Shown one piece after another: positions 30,252 to 39,584 of a DNA stretch of 64,000 bases. A program made the translations under genes and the position numbers. This DNA comes from Prochlorococcus sp. AG-311-J23. GTDB taxonomy: Bacteria; Cyanobacteriota; Cyanobacteriia; PCC-6307; Cyanobiaceae. A model generated the notes under the pieces. That model was not told the origin of the DNA, searched no databases, and was given only the letters and a program-made list of their open reading frames with translations. The stretch is taken from contig QBVL01000004.1 in assembly GCA_003284375.1 (NCBI GenBank), forward strand, positions 1 to 64,000, given 5' to 3'. The stretch's first letter is position 1. Every line of letters starts with the position of its first letter.

Positions 30252-30668
30252 ATGTCTGAAAAACCCTATTACGAAACCATGTACATTCTTCGCCCGGACA
30301 TACCGGAAGAAGAAGTTGATAGCCATTTAAAAAAATACACTGAGATCCTTGAGAAGTCTGGAACTGAAGTATTAGATAGTCAAATGAGAGGAAAAAGAAG
30401 ACTTGCTTATCCCATTACTAAACATAAAGAGGGTGTATATGTGCAATTGAGTCACAATGGAAATGGACAACAAGTTGCAACACTAGAGAGAGCAATGAGG
30501 TTAAGTGAGGACGTTATTCGCTACCTCACAGTTAAACAATATGGTCCTTTACCAACTCCAAAAGCCACTTCTAAAGAGGATGAAACAGAAAAGGAAGAAG
30601 TAAAACCTACTGAAGACAAAACTGAATCACCTGCTAAAGAAGAGAAGCAAGAAGACTCTAAAGAATAA
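30252..30668 (+). CDS. rpsF: Small ribosomal subunit protein S6
   Basis: Ribosomal protein bS6, which binds 16S rRNA together with S18 in the platform of the small subunit. The conserved core [16 protein letters not shown] to [10 protein letters not shown] is followed by a charged tail of about 35 residues rich in Lys and Glu, similar in kind to the glutamylated tail of E. coli S6 but longer. rpsR is not adjacent, unlike in most bacteria. It converges on argG with 36 bases between the stops. Confidence 0.97.
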   Translation: MSEKPYYETMYILRPDIPEEEVDSHLKKYTEILEKSGTEVLDSQMRGKRRLAYPITKHKEGVYVQLSHNGNGQQVATLERAMRLSEDVIRYLTVKQYGPLPTPKATSKEDETEKEEVKPTEDKTESPAKEEKQEDSKE

Positions 30669-30704
30669 AAATAAAAGCTAAATAAAAATCAAAAGTGCTT
30701 TATT

Positions 30705-31907
30705 TCACTTGTTTATCCAAGACCATATTCGACTGGGCAGCCCCCATACATAAATAAATCCTTCAGCTGATTTATGATTGAATTTATCCTCACCTCCGTA
30801 GGTGGACATATCCGTGATATATAAACTATTTTCTTTTGACTTGCGACCAATAACATCAGCATTACCCTTAAAAAGCCTAACTCTCACTGTTCCATTTACT
30901 TGCTTTTGAGAATAGTTAATAAATCCATCCAAAGATTCTTTTAAAGGGCTAAACCAGAAACCTTTATAAACCAAGTCAGCCCACTGTCTTTCCAGTCTAG
31001 ATTTAGTATCTAATAAGTCAGCGGGTAACGTTAGACTCTCCATCTCTTGATGAGCTTTAATTAATAAAAGCAATCCTGGTGTTTCATAAATTTCGCGACT
31101 TTTTATTCCCACTACTCTGTCTTCAATAATATCCAAACGTCCAAAACCATGCTTTCCTGCAAGGCTATTAGCCTTTTTGATCAATGACACTGGCTCCATT
31201 AGCTCTCCATCAATTGCAACTGGATAACCGTTTTCAAACAAAATATCTACAATCTCAGGCTCGTTAGGTGAATCAGCGATAGAAGAAGTGATAGCAAAAA
31301 CTTCATCTAATGGCATCTCAAAAGGATCTTCAAGTGGACCGGCTTCAATACTTCTCCCTAAAAGATTTAAATCAATAGAGTAAGGATTTTTTTTGCTAAC
31401 AGGAGGGACTATTCCACATTTTTCCCCATACGCAATCGTTTCTTCACGACTCATACCCCATTCCCTCGCTGGTGTAATCAATTTCAAATCAGGCGCTAAA
31501 GCTCCAATTGTCACATCAAAACGAACTTGATCATTGCCTTTACCCGTACACCCGTGAGCGACACCATCAGCATTTAATTCCCTTGCAATTTCAACGAGCT
31601 TTTTTGCAATTAATGGTCTAGCTAATGCAGTTGAAAGAGGATATCTTCCTTGATACAAAGCATTAGCCCTAATTGCTGGGAAAGCAAAATCTTCAATAAA
31701 AGGCTTTACTAAATCGCCAATTAATGATTCAGAGGCTCCTGCTGAAATAGCCTTTTTTTTGATTTCCTCCAGCTCATCACCTTGTCCAAGATCTGCTGCA
31801 AAAGCGATTACATGCTCGACTCCATACTCCTTTTTCAAGTAAGGAATACAAACGCTAGTATCAACTCCTCCTGAATAAGCCAAAACAACTTTGTTAGCCT
31901 TTCCCAT
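30705..31907 (-). CDS. argG: Argininosuccinate synthase
   Basis: Joins citrulline and aspartate with ATP in arginine synthesis. The PP-loop [10 protein letters not shown] lies near residues 9-18, followed by the [12 protein letters not shown] motif. I start at the ATG at 31907 (400 residues, [14 protein letters not shown]): it has a strong AAAGGAG ribosome site eight bases upstream. The TTG at 31934 would add nine residues. argH, the next enzyme in the pathway, is at 59.9 kb, on the other side of the origin. Confidence 0.98.
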   Translation of the reverse strand: MGKANKVVLAYSGGVDTSVCIPYLKKEYGVEHVIAFAADLGQGDELEEIKKKAISAGASESLIGDLVKPFIEDFAFPAIRANALYQGRYPLSTALARPLIAKKLVEIARELNADGVAHGCTGKGNDQVRFDVTIGALAPDLKLITPAREWGMSREETIAYGEKCGIVPPVSKKNPYSIDLNLLGRSIEAGPLEDPFEMPLDEVFAITSSIADSPNEPEIVDILFENGYPVAIDGELMEPVSLIKKANSLAGKHGFGRLDIIEDRVVGIKSREIYETPGLLLLIKAHQEMESLTLPADLLDTKSRLERQWADLVYKGFWFSPLKESLDGFINYSQKQVNGTVRVRLFKGNADVIGRKSKENSLYITDMSTYGGEDKFNHKSAEGFIYVWGLPSRIWSWINK

Positions 31908-31915
31908 ATGTTTCT

Positions 31916-31922
31916 CTCCTTT
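31916..31922 (-). promoter_or_regulatory. Shine-Dalgarno of argG
   Basis: Reads AAAGGAG on the minus strand, eight bases ahead of the ATG at 31907. It is one of the few strong ribosome sites in the window and decides the argG start over the longer frame. Confidence 0.8.
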
Positions 31923-32040
31923 GAGGAAATTCAATTCTCCTTATTAAATATAGAGAACTGTTGGACAATATTTATGATTTAGAGGATCAATGCTGATTCA
32001 AATATTTTCAAGATCTAAAAACTGGAAAAGTGATTCAAGA

Positions 32041-32244
32041 TCATTCCCATGGCTGCTTAATAGTTTTTCCTGATTGGCGGCTTTCTTTTAAGAATCCTAT
32101 TAACCACACCGAAACAAAGCCTAAAGAAGTTAACCCAAAAAAAATAAGAACATAAATTAACCAAGAATCAATGTTGTGACCAAAAATCAACAAATCTTGA
32201 GCATCACTATTAGTAGTGAAAATAAAAAAAAGATGTGAAAACAT
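32041..32244 (-). CDS. Small membrane protein, function unknown
   Basis: About 67 residues from the ATG at 32244 (a GTG at 32253 could add three). A hydrophobic N-terminus of about 12 residues ends near TTNSDAQ, and one clear membrane segment follows (SWLIYVLIFFGLTSLGFVSV), then a basic tail KESRQSGKTIKQPWE likely on the cytoplasmic side. I do not recognise the family. It is in the same direction as and 13 bases after the next small membrane gene, suggesting a pair. Confidence 0.55.
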   Translation of the reverse strand: MFSHLFFIFTTNSDAQDLLIFGHNIDSWLIYVLIFFGLTSLGFVSVWLIGFLKESRQSGKTIKQPWE

Positions 32245-32266
32245 AAAAGTCACTTGAAAATCAAAG

Positions 32267-32473
32267 TTAAATTGAAGAATTTAAAAAAAAAGATCTCTTA
32301 ACCAAAAAATAAATTAAAAGAAAGAGAGAAGGAGAAAAAACCAAAAACCATACAAAAAAATGGTTTATGTAAAAGGGATAAGGATGAAAAATACCTGCTG
32401 CACGAAGAGAAATACTTACAAAGAGCGCTATTAACCAAGTCAAAGACATCAATATCAGCTTTGAAGTCAGCAT
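32267..32473 (-). CDS. Small two-span membrane protein, function unknown
   Basis: A 68-residue protein with two hydrophobic segments, roughly residues 5-24 and 40-60, separated by an aromatic loop around FHPYPFYINHFF. The tail VKRSFFLNSSI is basic. No family recognised. It starts with ATG, and lies upstream of the other tiny membrane protein; the DUF3134 gene diverges from it across 58 bases. Compactness suggests an accessory subunit of a membrane complex, which is speculation. Confidence 0.6.
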   Translation of the reverse strand: MLTSKLILMSLTWLIALFVSISLRAAGIFHPYPFYINHFFVWFLVFSPSLFLLIYFLVKRSFFLNSSI

Positions 32474-32531
32474 AAAGATTAGAAAATTAATCCATAATGC
32501 ATTATGTTAATTCATCGACCATAATATTGAT

Positions 32532-32807
32532 ATGAGCGATCTAAAAAAAATCAATTTATCAGATTTAGACGGTATTAACCCCGCGCTAACTCGTTACGGG
32601 AGAGAAGAACCTGCCCCAGTTCTGCCACTAAGAGAAGAACCCGATTTATTATCTTGGCTAGAAACAAGTGGACGATTAGTCTCTGATCAAGATTCAAATG
32701 ATCAAGAAATAAGTACAGTTGAAGAAGAAGAACTTTCAGCTTTAATGGGAGAGAAAGAAGACTATAAAGCTGAAGAAGAATCAACCGATGAAGAATGGGA
32801 AGATTAA
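32532..32807 (+). CDS. DUF3134 family protein
   Basis: A 91-residue, strongly acidic cyanobacterial protein. The conserved block NPALTRYGREEPAPVLPLRE with EEPDLLSWLETSGRL (residues about 16-50) is what I recognise as DUF3134. The second half is almost all Glu, Asp and Ser. No signal or membrane segment, and no known function. mraY starts 17 bases after its stop. Confidence 0.8.
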   Translation: MSDLKKINLSDLDGINPALTRYGREEPAPVLPLREEPDLLSWLETSGRLVSDQDSNDQEISTVEEEELSALMGEKEDYKAEEESTDEEWED

Positions 32808-32824
32808 TTTTACAAGCTTAAGTT

Positions 32825-33934
32825 TTGGAAAAATCAAAAAAGCTTTTAGATAATAAAAAAGTATCATTTTATAATAGTATTTTTAATAAACATATATTTA
32901 TTTTATTTGGATTCATTTCAATTACTTGTGTTGTTTCTGATTTTTATTTTAAAACTAGCAATTTAACTATTCCCTTTCTAGTTACGACGCTTATATCATC
33001 AATTATTACTTTTATTGGTATACCTAAATTAAAAAAGATTAAGATTAAACAAATCATTAGGGAAGAAGGGCCCAAAAATCATTTTCTTAAGCAAGGAACA
33101 CCCACAATGGGTGGGATTTTCTTCATTCCTGTTGGAATAATAATAAGTAACATTTTATATTTTAATAAGGACAATCACGATATTATTTTGACATTAAGCT
33201 TTGTCATTATATTTTTTATGTTTATTGGTTTTATAGATGATTTGCTTAGTTTAAAAAAAAGATCGAATACTGGTTTGAGCTCTAACCAAAAAATACTTTT
33301 ACAATCTTTTATCAGTCTTATTTTTATTATTCTTTGTGCATCAAATAATTTCTTACCTCATAACATTTCTATAGCTAATAAAATTGTTAACATAGGAGAT
33401 ATAATTTATCCTTTAGGAATATTTGTATTATTAGCTGAAAGTAATTCAACTAATCTGACAGATGGTTTAGATGGTTTATTGAGTGGTTGCAGCGTATTAA
33501 TTTTTACAGGACTAGCTCTTACTATTTTAATTGACAATCCAAGTAATGATTTTACACTCGCTTCTGTCTGCATAGTAATGGCTGGGTCTTGTATGGGTTT
33601 TCTTTTTCTAAACAAATATCCAGCAAAATTATTTATGGGAGATTCTGGTTCCTTAGCCATAGGAGCATCCCTTGGTGGAATAGCTTTGATATCAAATCAG
33701 CTTTGGTCTCTTTTAATTATGGGGGGAATACTTGCCGCAGAATCTATCTCTGTGATAATTCAAGTAAGTGTTTTTAAAATTTCTAAACGAGTAAAAGGAA
33801 AAGGTCATAAATTATTTTTAATGACTCCGTTACATCACCATTTTGAACTTAAAGGTATTAATGAGAGTTTAATTGTAAATAGCTTTTGGTTAGTTACATT
33901 ATTCTTAGTCATGATAAATTTAATTTTTCATTAA
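32825..33934 (+). CDS. mraY: Phospho-N-acetylmuramoyl-pentapeptide transferase
   Basis: Membrane enzyme that attaches phospho-MurNAc-pentapeptide to undecaprenyl phosphate, giving lipid I for peptidoglycan. The 369 residues hold about ten membrane segments. Active-site motifs seen: FIDDLLSLKK, the NLTDGLDGL stretch around residue 211-219, MGDSGSLAIG and LMTPLHHHFE. The start seems to be TTG at 32825, because no in-frame ATG occurs before the conserved core. It stands apart from any dcw division cluster. Confidence 0.95.
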   Translation: MEKSKKLLDNKKVSFYNSIFNKHIFILFGFISITCVVSDFYFKTSNLTIPFLVTTLISSIITFIGIPKLKKIKIKQIIREEGPKNHFLKQGTPTMGGIFFIPVGIIISNILYFNKDNHDIILTLSFVIIFFMFIGFIDDLLSLKKRSNTGLSSNQKILLQSFISLIFIILCASNNFLPHNISIANKIVNIGDIIYPLGIFVLLAESNSTNLTDGLDGLLSGCSVLIFTGLALTILIDNPSNDFTLASVCIVMAGSCMGFLFLNKYPAKLFMGDSGSLAIGASLGGIALISNQLWSLLIMGGILAAESISVIIQVSVFKISKRVKGKGHKLFLMTPLHHHFELKGINESLIVNSFWLVTLFLVMINLIFH

Positions 33935-33958
33935 GTCCTAAGCCTTTAAATTGAAAAG

Positions 33959-34210
33959 ATGACCTATTTTACCTGGAAAGAAAAAGGATTAACTAAAGAC
34001 TGTGAAACTTTAGATTCTATGGCCGCTCGATTTGAAGAATCTGCAAGACTTATGAGAAAAATGTCAGCAGAAGGTTTTAAAGTAGAAAAAAGAAATAAAA
34101 AACAAATAATCACCCATATCGATTCAAAAATTTTTAATGATTGGGGCTTTATTAGTGAAGAGCCACCATACCAACAACTTACATTGATACTTGAAGATGA
34201 AACTCAATAA
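33959..34210 (+). CDS. Conserved small protein, function unknown
   Basis: An 83-residue soluble protein (MTYFTWKEKG...) with an alpha-helical middle part (LDSMAARFEESARLMRKMSAEGF, quoted in part) and a C-terminal mixed segment. I believe similar proteins occur in other picocyanobacteria but cannot name a family. ATG start 24 bases after the mraY stop and same direction; it converges on sps. Confidence 0.65.
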   Translation: MTYFTWKEKGLTKDCETLDSMAARFEESARLMRKMSAEGFKVEKRNKKQIITHIDSKIFNDWGFISEEPPYQQLTLILEDETQ

Positions 34211-34272
34211 AATATTTACTTTTTTATTTTCAAAGATAAATACTTATAAAGCCTACCAAAAATAAAAATTAA

Positions 34273-36396
34273 TTACTTATTAAAAAATCGAAAATGCTTT
34301 AGGCCATCTAAAACATCATCTTGAGCATCAGAAAAGAAGACTCTTTGCTGGGATCTCAATCCATCTAATGACGCATCATGATCAAAAGGAATAACACTGG
34401 TGGTCAATCCCCTTATCAACTCAGCATCGCCTTGTTGACTAGCTACTACAAGAACTTTTTCTAGAGATAACCCCCAATGTAAAGCTAAGTATCTAATGGC
34501 TTCTGAACGTGATGCTCGCAGAGGAACAACATCTAAATACCAATGACATTTTAAGTGAGGAGAAGCAGCAAGTCCTGCCTGCCTAAGTCTTTTTCGTACT
34601 AAAGGTAAAATCGCTTCACTAGGTTCTTTTAATAAATAACTAATCTTATAAGGAGCTTGATGTTCACATGATTGAAGCTCTAAGTAATCTTTTAAATCAA
34701 ACAAAACCTTTTCTACACCTTTACGATTCCAATCAACAGTTATTGAATCTTGCCAAAAAATATCTGATTGATTTTCATCAGAATAATAAATTTCAGAACC
34801 AGCTTGACATATCCAAACAGCAGGCTTGGGTAATTGCGTTTCTGCATATCTATAACGAGCAGCTTTAATTGATCTTCCAGTTAAAATTCCCAATTGAATA
34901 TCCGAATTCAATGACTGATTTTTTAACTTCTCTCTCAATGTTGATAAGCATTTTGATTGCTCAAGGTAATTATCTAAATCAAGAAATATTAGTTTTTGAC
35001 CAATAGGAGTATTTTTTTTAATATTTCCAATTGTCCAGTGACGAGGTGCAAGAAATTTGAGACGCTTCTGCATCAATGCAATGTAATTACAAACATGAGC
35101 ATCCCAACTAAAGTGCCTGCTTACTCCTTCTACTCCGTTATTGCTCCAAGTTTTCCATAAAGAAGAATTTGAACCAGCTGTCTCTAAACCATCTCTAAAC
35201 GCTTCTAAATCAGTTACATCTACAAGTAGACCATTGTCACAACGTGAAAGAATATCCCTTGGGCCACCATCATCAGTAGTCACCATAGGCAAACCAGATG
35301 CAGCAGCTTCAAGTAAAGTCAAGCCAAATGGCTCAGTTAAGGCAGGGTTAACAAATAATCCTCTTCTATTTGCAGCCCAACGATAAATTGATGGTATTTG
35401 CTCTCTTTTATGTTGTTTTGGATAAGCAACTTTTCCATATAAATTATATTTATCAACCAATTCAAAAACTTGCTGAAATACTTCTCTTTGCTGTTTTTCC
35501 AGCTGACGAGAATCTTCTCGACAACCTAAAATTAAAACAAGATTATGTCTTTGCTGCAAAATTGACGAACGTCCATAAGTCTCAATTAACGCAGGAATAT
35601 TTTTTCTCCTTACTGCTCTTGATATAGCTAAAAGCGGTGGCAGATTTATATCTCTGAGAAAAGGTTTAAAGAGTTTGTTTAATTCTTTTTCCTCATCATT
35701 TTGAAAAGTATCTACTGAGTGAAACCGATTTAAATCAACACCAGGTGGAATTACTTCTACATTTTCTGAGCTAAATCGTCCATAACGAGCATACTGTTCA
35801 TCAGATTCCTGCTTAGTGCTTGTGACAAGTAAGTTTGAATGTGCTAAAGCTAATTCCTCTGCATCTATTCTTTTGCTAATTGAATAAGTTTGCTCTATCT
35901 GATCATGATCAATTCCAGCAGCCAATAATCTTCTTAGTTTTTCTCGGCCCAAAGAATGACCAGTAAAAACTAATGGTAATCTCAACCTTCGACTAACCAA
36001 CGCTCCTACGTAACCAGCATCAGCATAATGAGCATGAATCCAATCAGGAAGTCTATTTTCTTTCTGCAATCTTTGAACTATCTGATCTGCTAATTCATCC
36101 AAATAAGGCCATAACAATTCCTTCCTCAGATAACGCTTAGGGCCAAAAGGGATTCGAATAATTTCCGCACAACTTGATATCTTTTCCACAGGATTTGAAT
36201 AGTCGAAAGATACTCTTCTATCACTAATTAATCTGGTAATTAGTTCAACTTTTTCAACTTCTGGTCTTGATGCAAGTCCTTTTACTAACTCTAAAACGTA
36301 TAAAGTTTGCCCTCCAGTATCTGAGTCTCTTCCTAACTCCAGATCATGTGAACGGATTAAACCATGCAAATTTAAATGTAAAAGTCTTAATCCCAA
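34273..36396 (-). CDS. sps: Sucrose-phosphate synthase with SPP-like C-terminal domain
   Basis: Makes sucrose 6-phosphate from UDP-glucose (or ADP-glucose) and fructose 6-phosphate; sucrose is a compatible solute in marine picocyanobacteria. The GT-B core occupies residues 1-460, with the N-terminal SDTGGQTLYV loop and the nucleotide-sugar motif EPFGLTLLEAAASG. Residues 465-700 form a HAD domain like sucrose phosphatase. Asp473 and Asp475 of motif I are present (DLDNYL, Tyr where Thr is usual), but the GDSGND motif reads SQQGD (Asp657), so the phosphatase site looks degenerate. Confidence 0.93.
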   Translation of the reverse strand: MGLRLLHLNLHGLIRSHDLELGRDSDTGGQTLYVLELVKGLASRPEVEKVELITRLISDRRVSFDYSNPVEKISSCAEIIRIPFGPKRYLRKELLWPYLDELADQIVQRLQKENRLPDWIHAHYADAGYVGALVSRRLRLPLVFTGHSLGREKLRRLLAAGIDHDQIEQTYSISKRIDAEELALAHSNLLVTSTKQESDEQYARYGRFSSENVEVIPPGVDLNRFHSVDTFQNDEEKELNKLFKPFLRDINLPPLLAISRAVRRKNIPALIETYGRSSILQQRHNLVLILGCREDSRQLEKQQREVFQQVFELVDKYNLYGKVAYPKQHKREQIPSIYRWAANRRGLFVNPALTEPFGLTLLEAAASGLPMVTTDDGGPRDILSRCDNGLLVDVTDLEAFRDGLETAGSNSSLWKTWSNNGVEGVSRHFSWDAHVCNYIALMQKRLKFLAPRHWTIGNIKKNTPIGQKLIFLDLDNYLEQSKCLSTLREKLKNQSLNSDIQLGILTGRSIKAARYRYAETQLPKPAVWICQAGSEIYYSDENQSDIFWQDSITVDWNRKGVEKVLFDLKDYLELQSCEHQAPYKISYLLKEPSEAILPLVRKRLRQAGLAASPHLKCHWYLDVVPLRASRSEAIRYLALHWGLSLEKVLVVASQQGDAELIRGLTTSVIPFDHDASLDGLRSQQRVFFSDAQDDVLDGLKHFRFFNK

Positions 36397-36596
36397 TCAA
36401 AACCCCCAGCAGAGATTCTGGATTATTAATTGATTTTCTGCTCACTAAACCTGAAGAAAGTATAAAAGTTTTTTTTTAAATAATCGTTTTTTTAATATTA
36501 GGCCTATCACTAGTTATTTAAACTTTCATAAATCAGTAGCAGAAAAATCGATCTTAAATATTAAGGAAAGTATACAAAAACTGAAGCTATTCAAAA

Positions 36597-39539
36597 CTAT
36601 CTAGGAGGATGCATTTCTAAAACTTTTTTTAAATAACCACCTGTATGACTATTTTTATTTGTTGCTACCTCTTCAGGAGTTCCCATAGCGATAATCTCTC
36701 CTCCACGATTACCTCCTTCAGGTCCCATATCAATAATCCAATCTGAACACCTAATAACATCTAAATTATGCTCAATAACAATAATTGAGTTCCCTTTATC
36801 TACCAATCTCTGCATAACATCCATTAATTTATGAACATCATAAAAACTTAATCCAGTTGTAGGTTCATCAATTAAATAAAGAGTTTTACCAGTAGCTCTT
36901 CTAGATAACTCAGTCGCAAGTTTTACTCTTTGAGCTTCTCCTCCTGATAATGTTGGAGCAGGTTGACCAAGTTTAATGTATCCAAGCCCGACATCTAAAA
37001 GCGTCCTTAATCGATCTGCAGCTTGAGGTATTGCAGAGAAAACATCAACAGCTTGCTCAACAGTCATTTCTAATACATCAGAAATAGAGTAATTCTTATA
37101 TTTGACTTGTAATGTCTCTCGATTAAAACGAGCTCCTTTACAAACATCACATTGAACATAAACGTCAGGGAGAAAATTCATCTCAATTACATTTACACCT
37201 TGACCACGACAAGCTTCACATCTTCCACCTTTAACATTAAAACTGAATTGTCCTGCTTGATATCCTCTCGCTTTTGCTTCAACAGAAGTAGCAAAAAGTT
37301 GGCGTATAGGATCAAATGCACCTGTGTAAGTAGCTGTATTAGATCTTGGCGTCCTACCAATTGGGGATTGGTCAATAATAATAACTTTATCAATAGATTT
37401 AATACCTTTCAATTCTTTTAATCCTTTAGGAAAAGGAACTTTCAACCCTAGAGAGTGATTTAAAGCAGGATGTAGTAATTCGTTTATCAAAGTACTTTTG
37501 CCGCTTCCACTAACTCCAGTAACAGAAACTAATCTGCCTAATGGAAAATCAATTGAAACATTTTTTAAATTATTTTTATTACAATCAATTAAACGTAATT
37601 TTCTTTGAACTGAATCTCTTCTACTAGTAGGAGTAGGAATAGATGAGCGGCCGCTAAGATAAGCACCAGTCAATGATTTTTTCGCTGCCAACAAACTATC
37701 TAGAGATCCTTCAGCAATAATTTCACCTCCATGTACGCCTGCGCCAGGGCCTATATCTACTAAATAATCAGCCGCTCTTATCGTATCTTCATCATGTTCA
37801 ACAACCACTAAAGTATTACCTAGATCACGTAGCTTTTTTAATGTAGATAATAATCGATCATTATCTCTTTGATGTAGTCCAATACTCGGTTCATCTAACA
37901 CATATAGAACCCCTGTTAAACCAGCCCCAATTTGGGTAGCAAGGCGTATTCTCTGAGCCTCCCCACCAGATAAAGTCATTGCTGGCCTATCTAAGGTTAA
38001 ATAATCAAGTCCAACATCCAACAGAAATTGAAGCCGTAATCGAATTTCTTTAAGAACTAATTCCCCAATCTTTTTTTGTTTATTAGAAAGTATTTGCTTT
38101 GAATTATTTGCTTTTTCAAGACCCATTAATTCTTCAACATTCTCAAGTGTGGTAGAAACACTTGATGAAGTGAGATCAGTTATTGCAAAAGGTCCAAGTT
38201 TTACCGCAAGCGCTTCAGGACGTAACCTCTTCCCATGACAGCTTGCACAAGGCACTAATTCAAGATATTTTTCTAACTTTTGGCGGACAGCTTCTCCATT
38301 TGCATCCTGTAACTGTCTTTCTAAAATAGGTAAAATGCCTTCAAAAGGTCTTTTAAACCCTGAATCTTGCTTATATCTACTATCTACTTTTATTAAAATA
38401 GGTTCATTACTACCATTTAACAAAATATTTTTTTGCTCCTCTTTTAAATCTTTCCAAGGAGTTTTTATTTCAAAGCCAAATGCCTCGCCAACTGAAAACA
38501 ATAGTGAAAAATAATATGAATTATCTTTATCACTCCATGGAGCTACAGCAGCATAAACCGGTAACGAAGGATCAGGTACAACTCTCTCACATGTAAATTT
38601 TTTCAAATGACCTAAACCATGACAATCAGGACAAGCTCCATAGGGACTATTAAATGAAAATAATCTTGGAGATAATTCCTCAATCACCGCCCCATGAACT
38701 GGGCAAGCAAAATTCTCAGAAAATAATCTTTCTTTTTCAATACCTTGGGGAAGTTCTTCATTCTTTTTAGGAACTGCTTCAACGATGGCTAGACCATCTC
38801 CTCGTTTTAAAGTAGTGCTTAATGAATCAGTTAATCTCTCTTCAATACCCTCTCTCGCAATCAATCTATCTACCACTACTTCAATAGAATGAACTTGATT
38901 TTTATCTAATTCAATATTATCTGCCAATTCTCTCACTTCTTTATTAATTCTTACTCGAACAAACCCTTCTGCAGCAAGTCCAGATAATAATTTTGAATGT
39001 GTTCCTTTTTTACCTCTAACGACTGGTGCAAGTAATTGATATCTAGTGCCTTCTGGCAGAGTCTTAATTTGATCCACCATCTCATCTATACTTTGTGGCT
39101 TAATTGGCCTAGAGCACTCAGGGCAATGGGGTTCCCCAGCTCTTCCAAAAAGCAGACGAAAATAATCTTGTATCTCCGTAACCGTTCCAACTGTTGAACG
39201 AGGATTATGGCTTGTTGATTTTTGGTCAATGGATATTGCTGGAGATAAACCTTCAATTGAATCGACATCTGGTTTATCAACCTGACCTAAGAATTGCCTT
39301 GCATAAGCAGACAAACTCTCTACATATCTTCTTTGACCTTCAGCAAAAATAGTATCAAAAGCTAAAGAACTTTTCCCGCTTCCACTAACACCTGTAAAAA
39401 CCACCAATTTATTTCTTGGAATAGATAAATCAACGTTTTTTAAGTTGTGTTGCCTTGCACCACGAATAGTTATGAGTTCTTCACTAGAAGAACCAATATT
39501 TAATGTCTTATTTTTTGAATTAGATTTCTGACTTCCCAT
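36597..39539 (-). CDS. uvrA: Excinuclease ABC subunit A
   Basis: Damage-recognition ATPase of nucleotide excision repair. The 980 residues contain two ABC modules, each with a Walker A (GVSGSGKSS and GVSGSGKST) and an LSGGEAQR signature, and cysteine pairs for structural zincs (CPECSRPI, CRGQG region, CPDC). It sits 45 bases downstream of recN on the same strand, giving a DNA-repair pair. No cyanobacterial LexA-like GTAC-type box is seen in the short gap. Confidence 0.98.
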   Translation of the reverse strand: MGSQKSNSKNKTLNIGSSSEELITIRGARQHNLKNVDLSIPRNKLVVFTGVSGSGKSSLAFDTIFAEGQRRYVESLSAYARQFLGQVDKPDVDSIEGLSPAISIDQKSTSHNPRSTVGTVTEIQDYFRLLFGRAGEPHCPECSRPIKPQSIDEMVDQIKTLPEGTRYQLLAPVVRGKKGTHSKLLSGLAAEGFVRVRINKEVRELADNIELDKNQVHSIEVVVDRLIAREGIEERLTDSLSTTLKRGDGLAIVEAVPKKNEELPQGIEKERLFSENFACPVHGAVIEELSPRLFSFNSPYGACPDCHGLGHLKKFTCERVVPDPSLPVYAAVAPWSDKDNSYYFSLLFSVGEAFGFEIKTPWKDLKEEQKNILLNGSNEPILIKVDSRYKQDSGFKRPFEGILPILERQLQDANGEAVRQKLEKYLELVPCASCHGKRLRPEALAVKLGPFAITDLTSSSVSTTLENVEELMGLEKANNSKQILSNKQKKIGELVLKEIRLRLQFLLDVGLDYLTLDRPAMTLSGGEAQRIRLATQIGAGLTGVLYVLDEPSIGLHQRDNDRLLSTLKKLRDLGNTLVVVEHDEDTIRAADYLVDIGPGAGVHGGEIIAEGSLDSLLAAKKSLTGAYLSGRSSIPTPTSRRDSVQRKLRLIDCNKNNLKNVSIDFPLGRLVSVTGVSGSGKSTLINELLHPALNHSLGLKVPFPKGLKELKGIKSIDKVIIIDQSPIGRTPRSNTATYTGAFDPIRQLFATSVEAKARGYQAGQFSFNVKGGRCEACRGQGVNVIEMNFLPDVYVQCDVCKGARFNRETLQVKYKNYSISDVLEMTVEQAVDVFSAIPQAADRLRTLLDVGLGYIKLGQPAPTLSGGEAQRVKLATELSRRATGKTLYLIDEPTTGLSFYDVHKLMDVMQRLVDKGNSIIVIEHNLDVIRCSDWIIDMGPEGGNRGGEIIAMGTPEEVATNKNSHTGGYLKKVLEMHPPR

Positions 39540-39584
39540 TAGGGAAAAAACTTGAATAGCTAATTGTATAAAAAAATATGCTCA

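Noticed and set aside
30669-30704. Bidirectional terminator between rpsF and argG
   Set aside because: Only a five-pair AAGTG/CACTT repeat without a convincing T run.
36397-36596. Possible small gene or RNA between sps and uvrA
   Set aside because: AT-rich spacer with a T9 run; I see no open frame with a good start and no stable hairpin.
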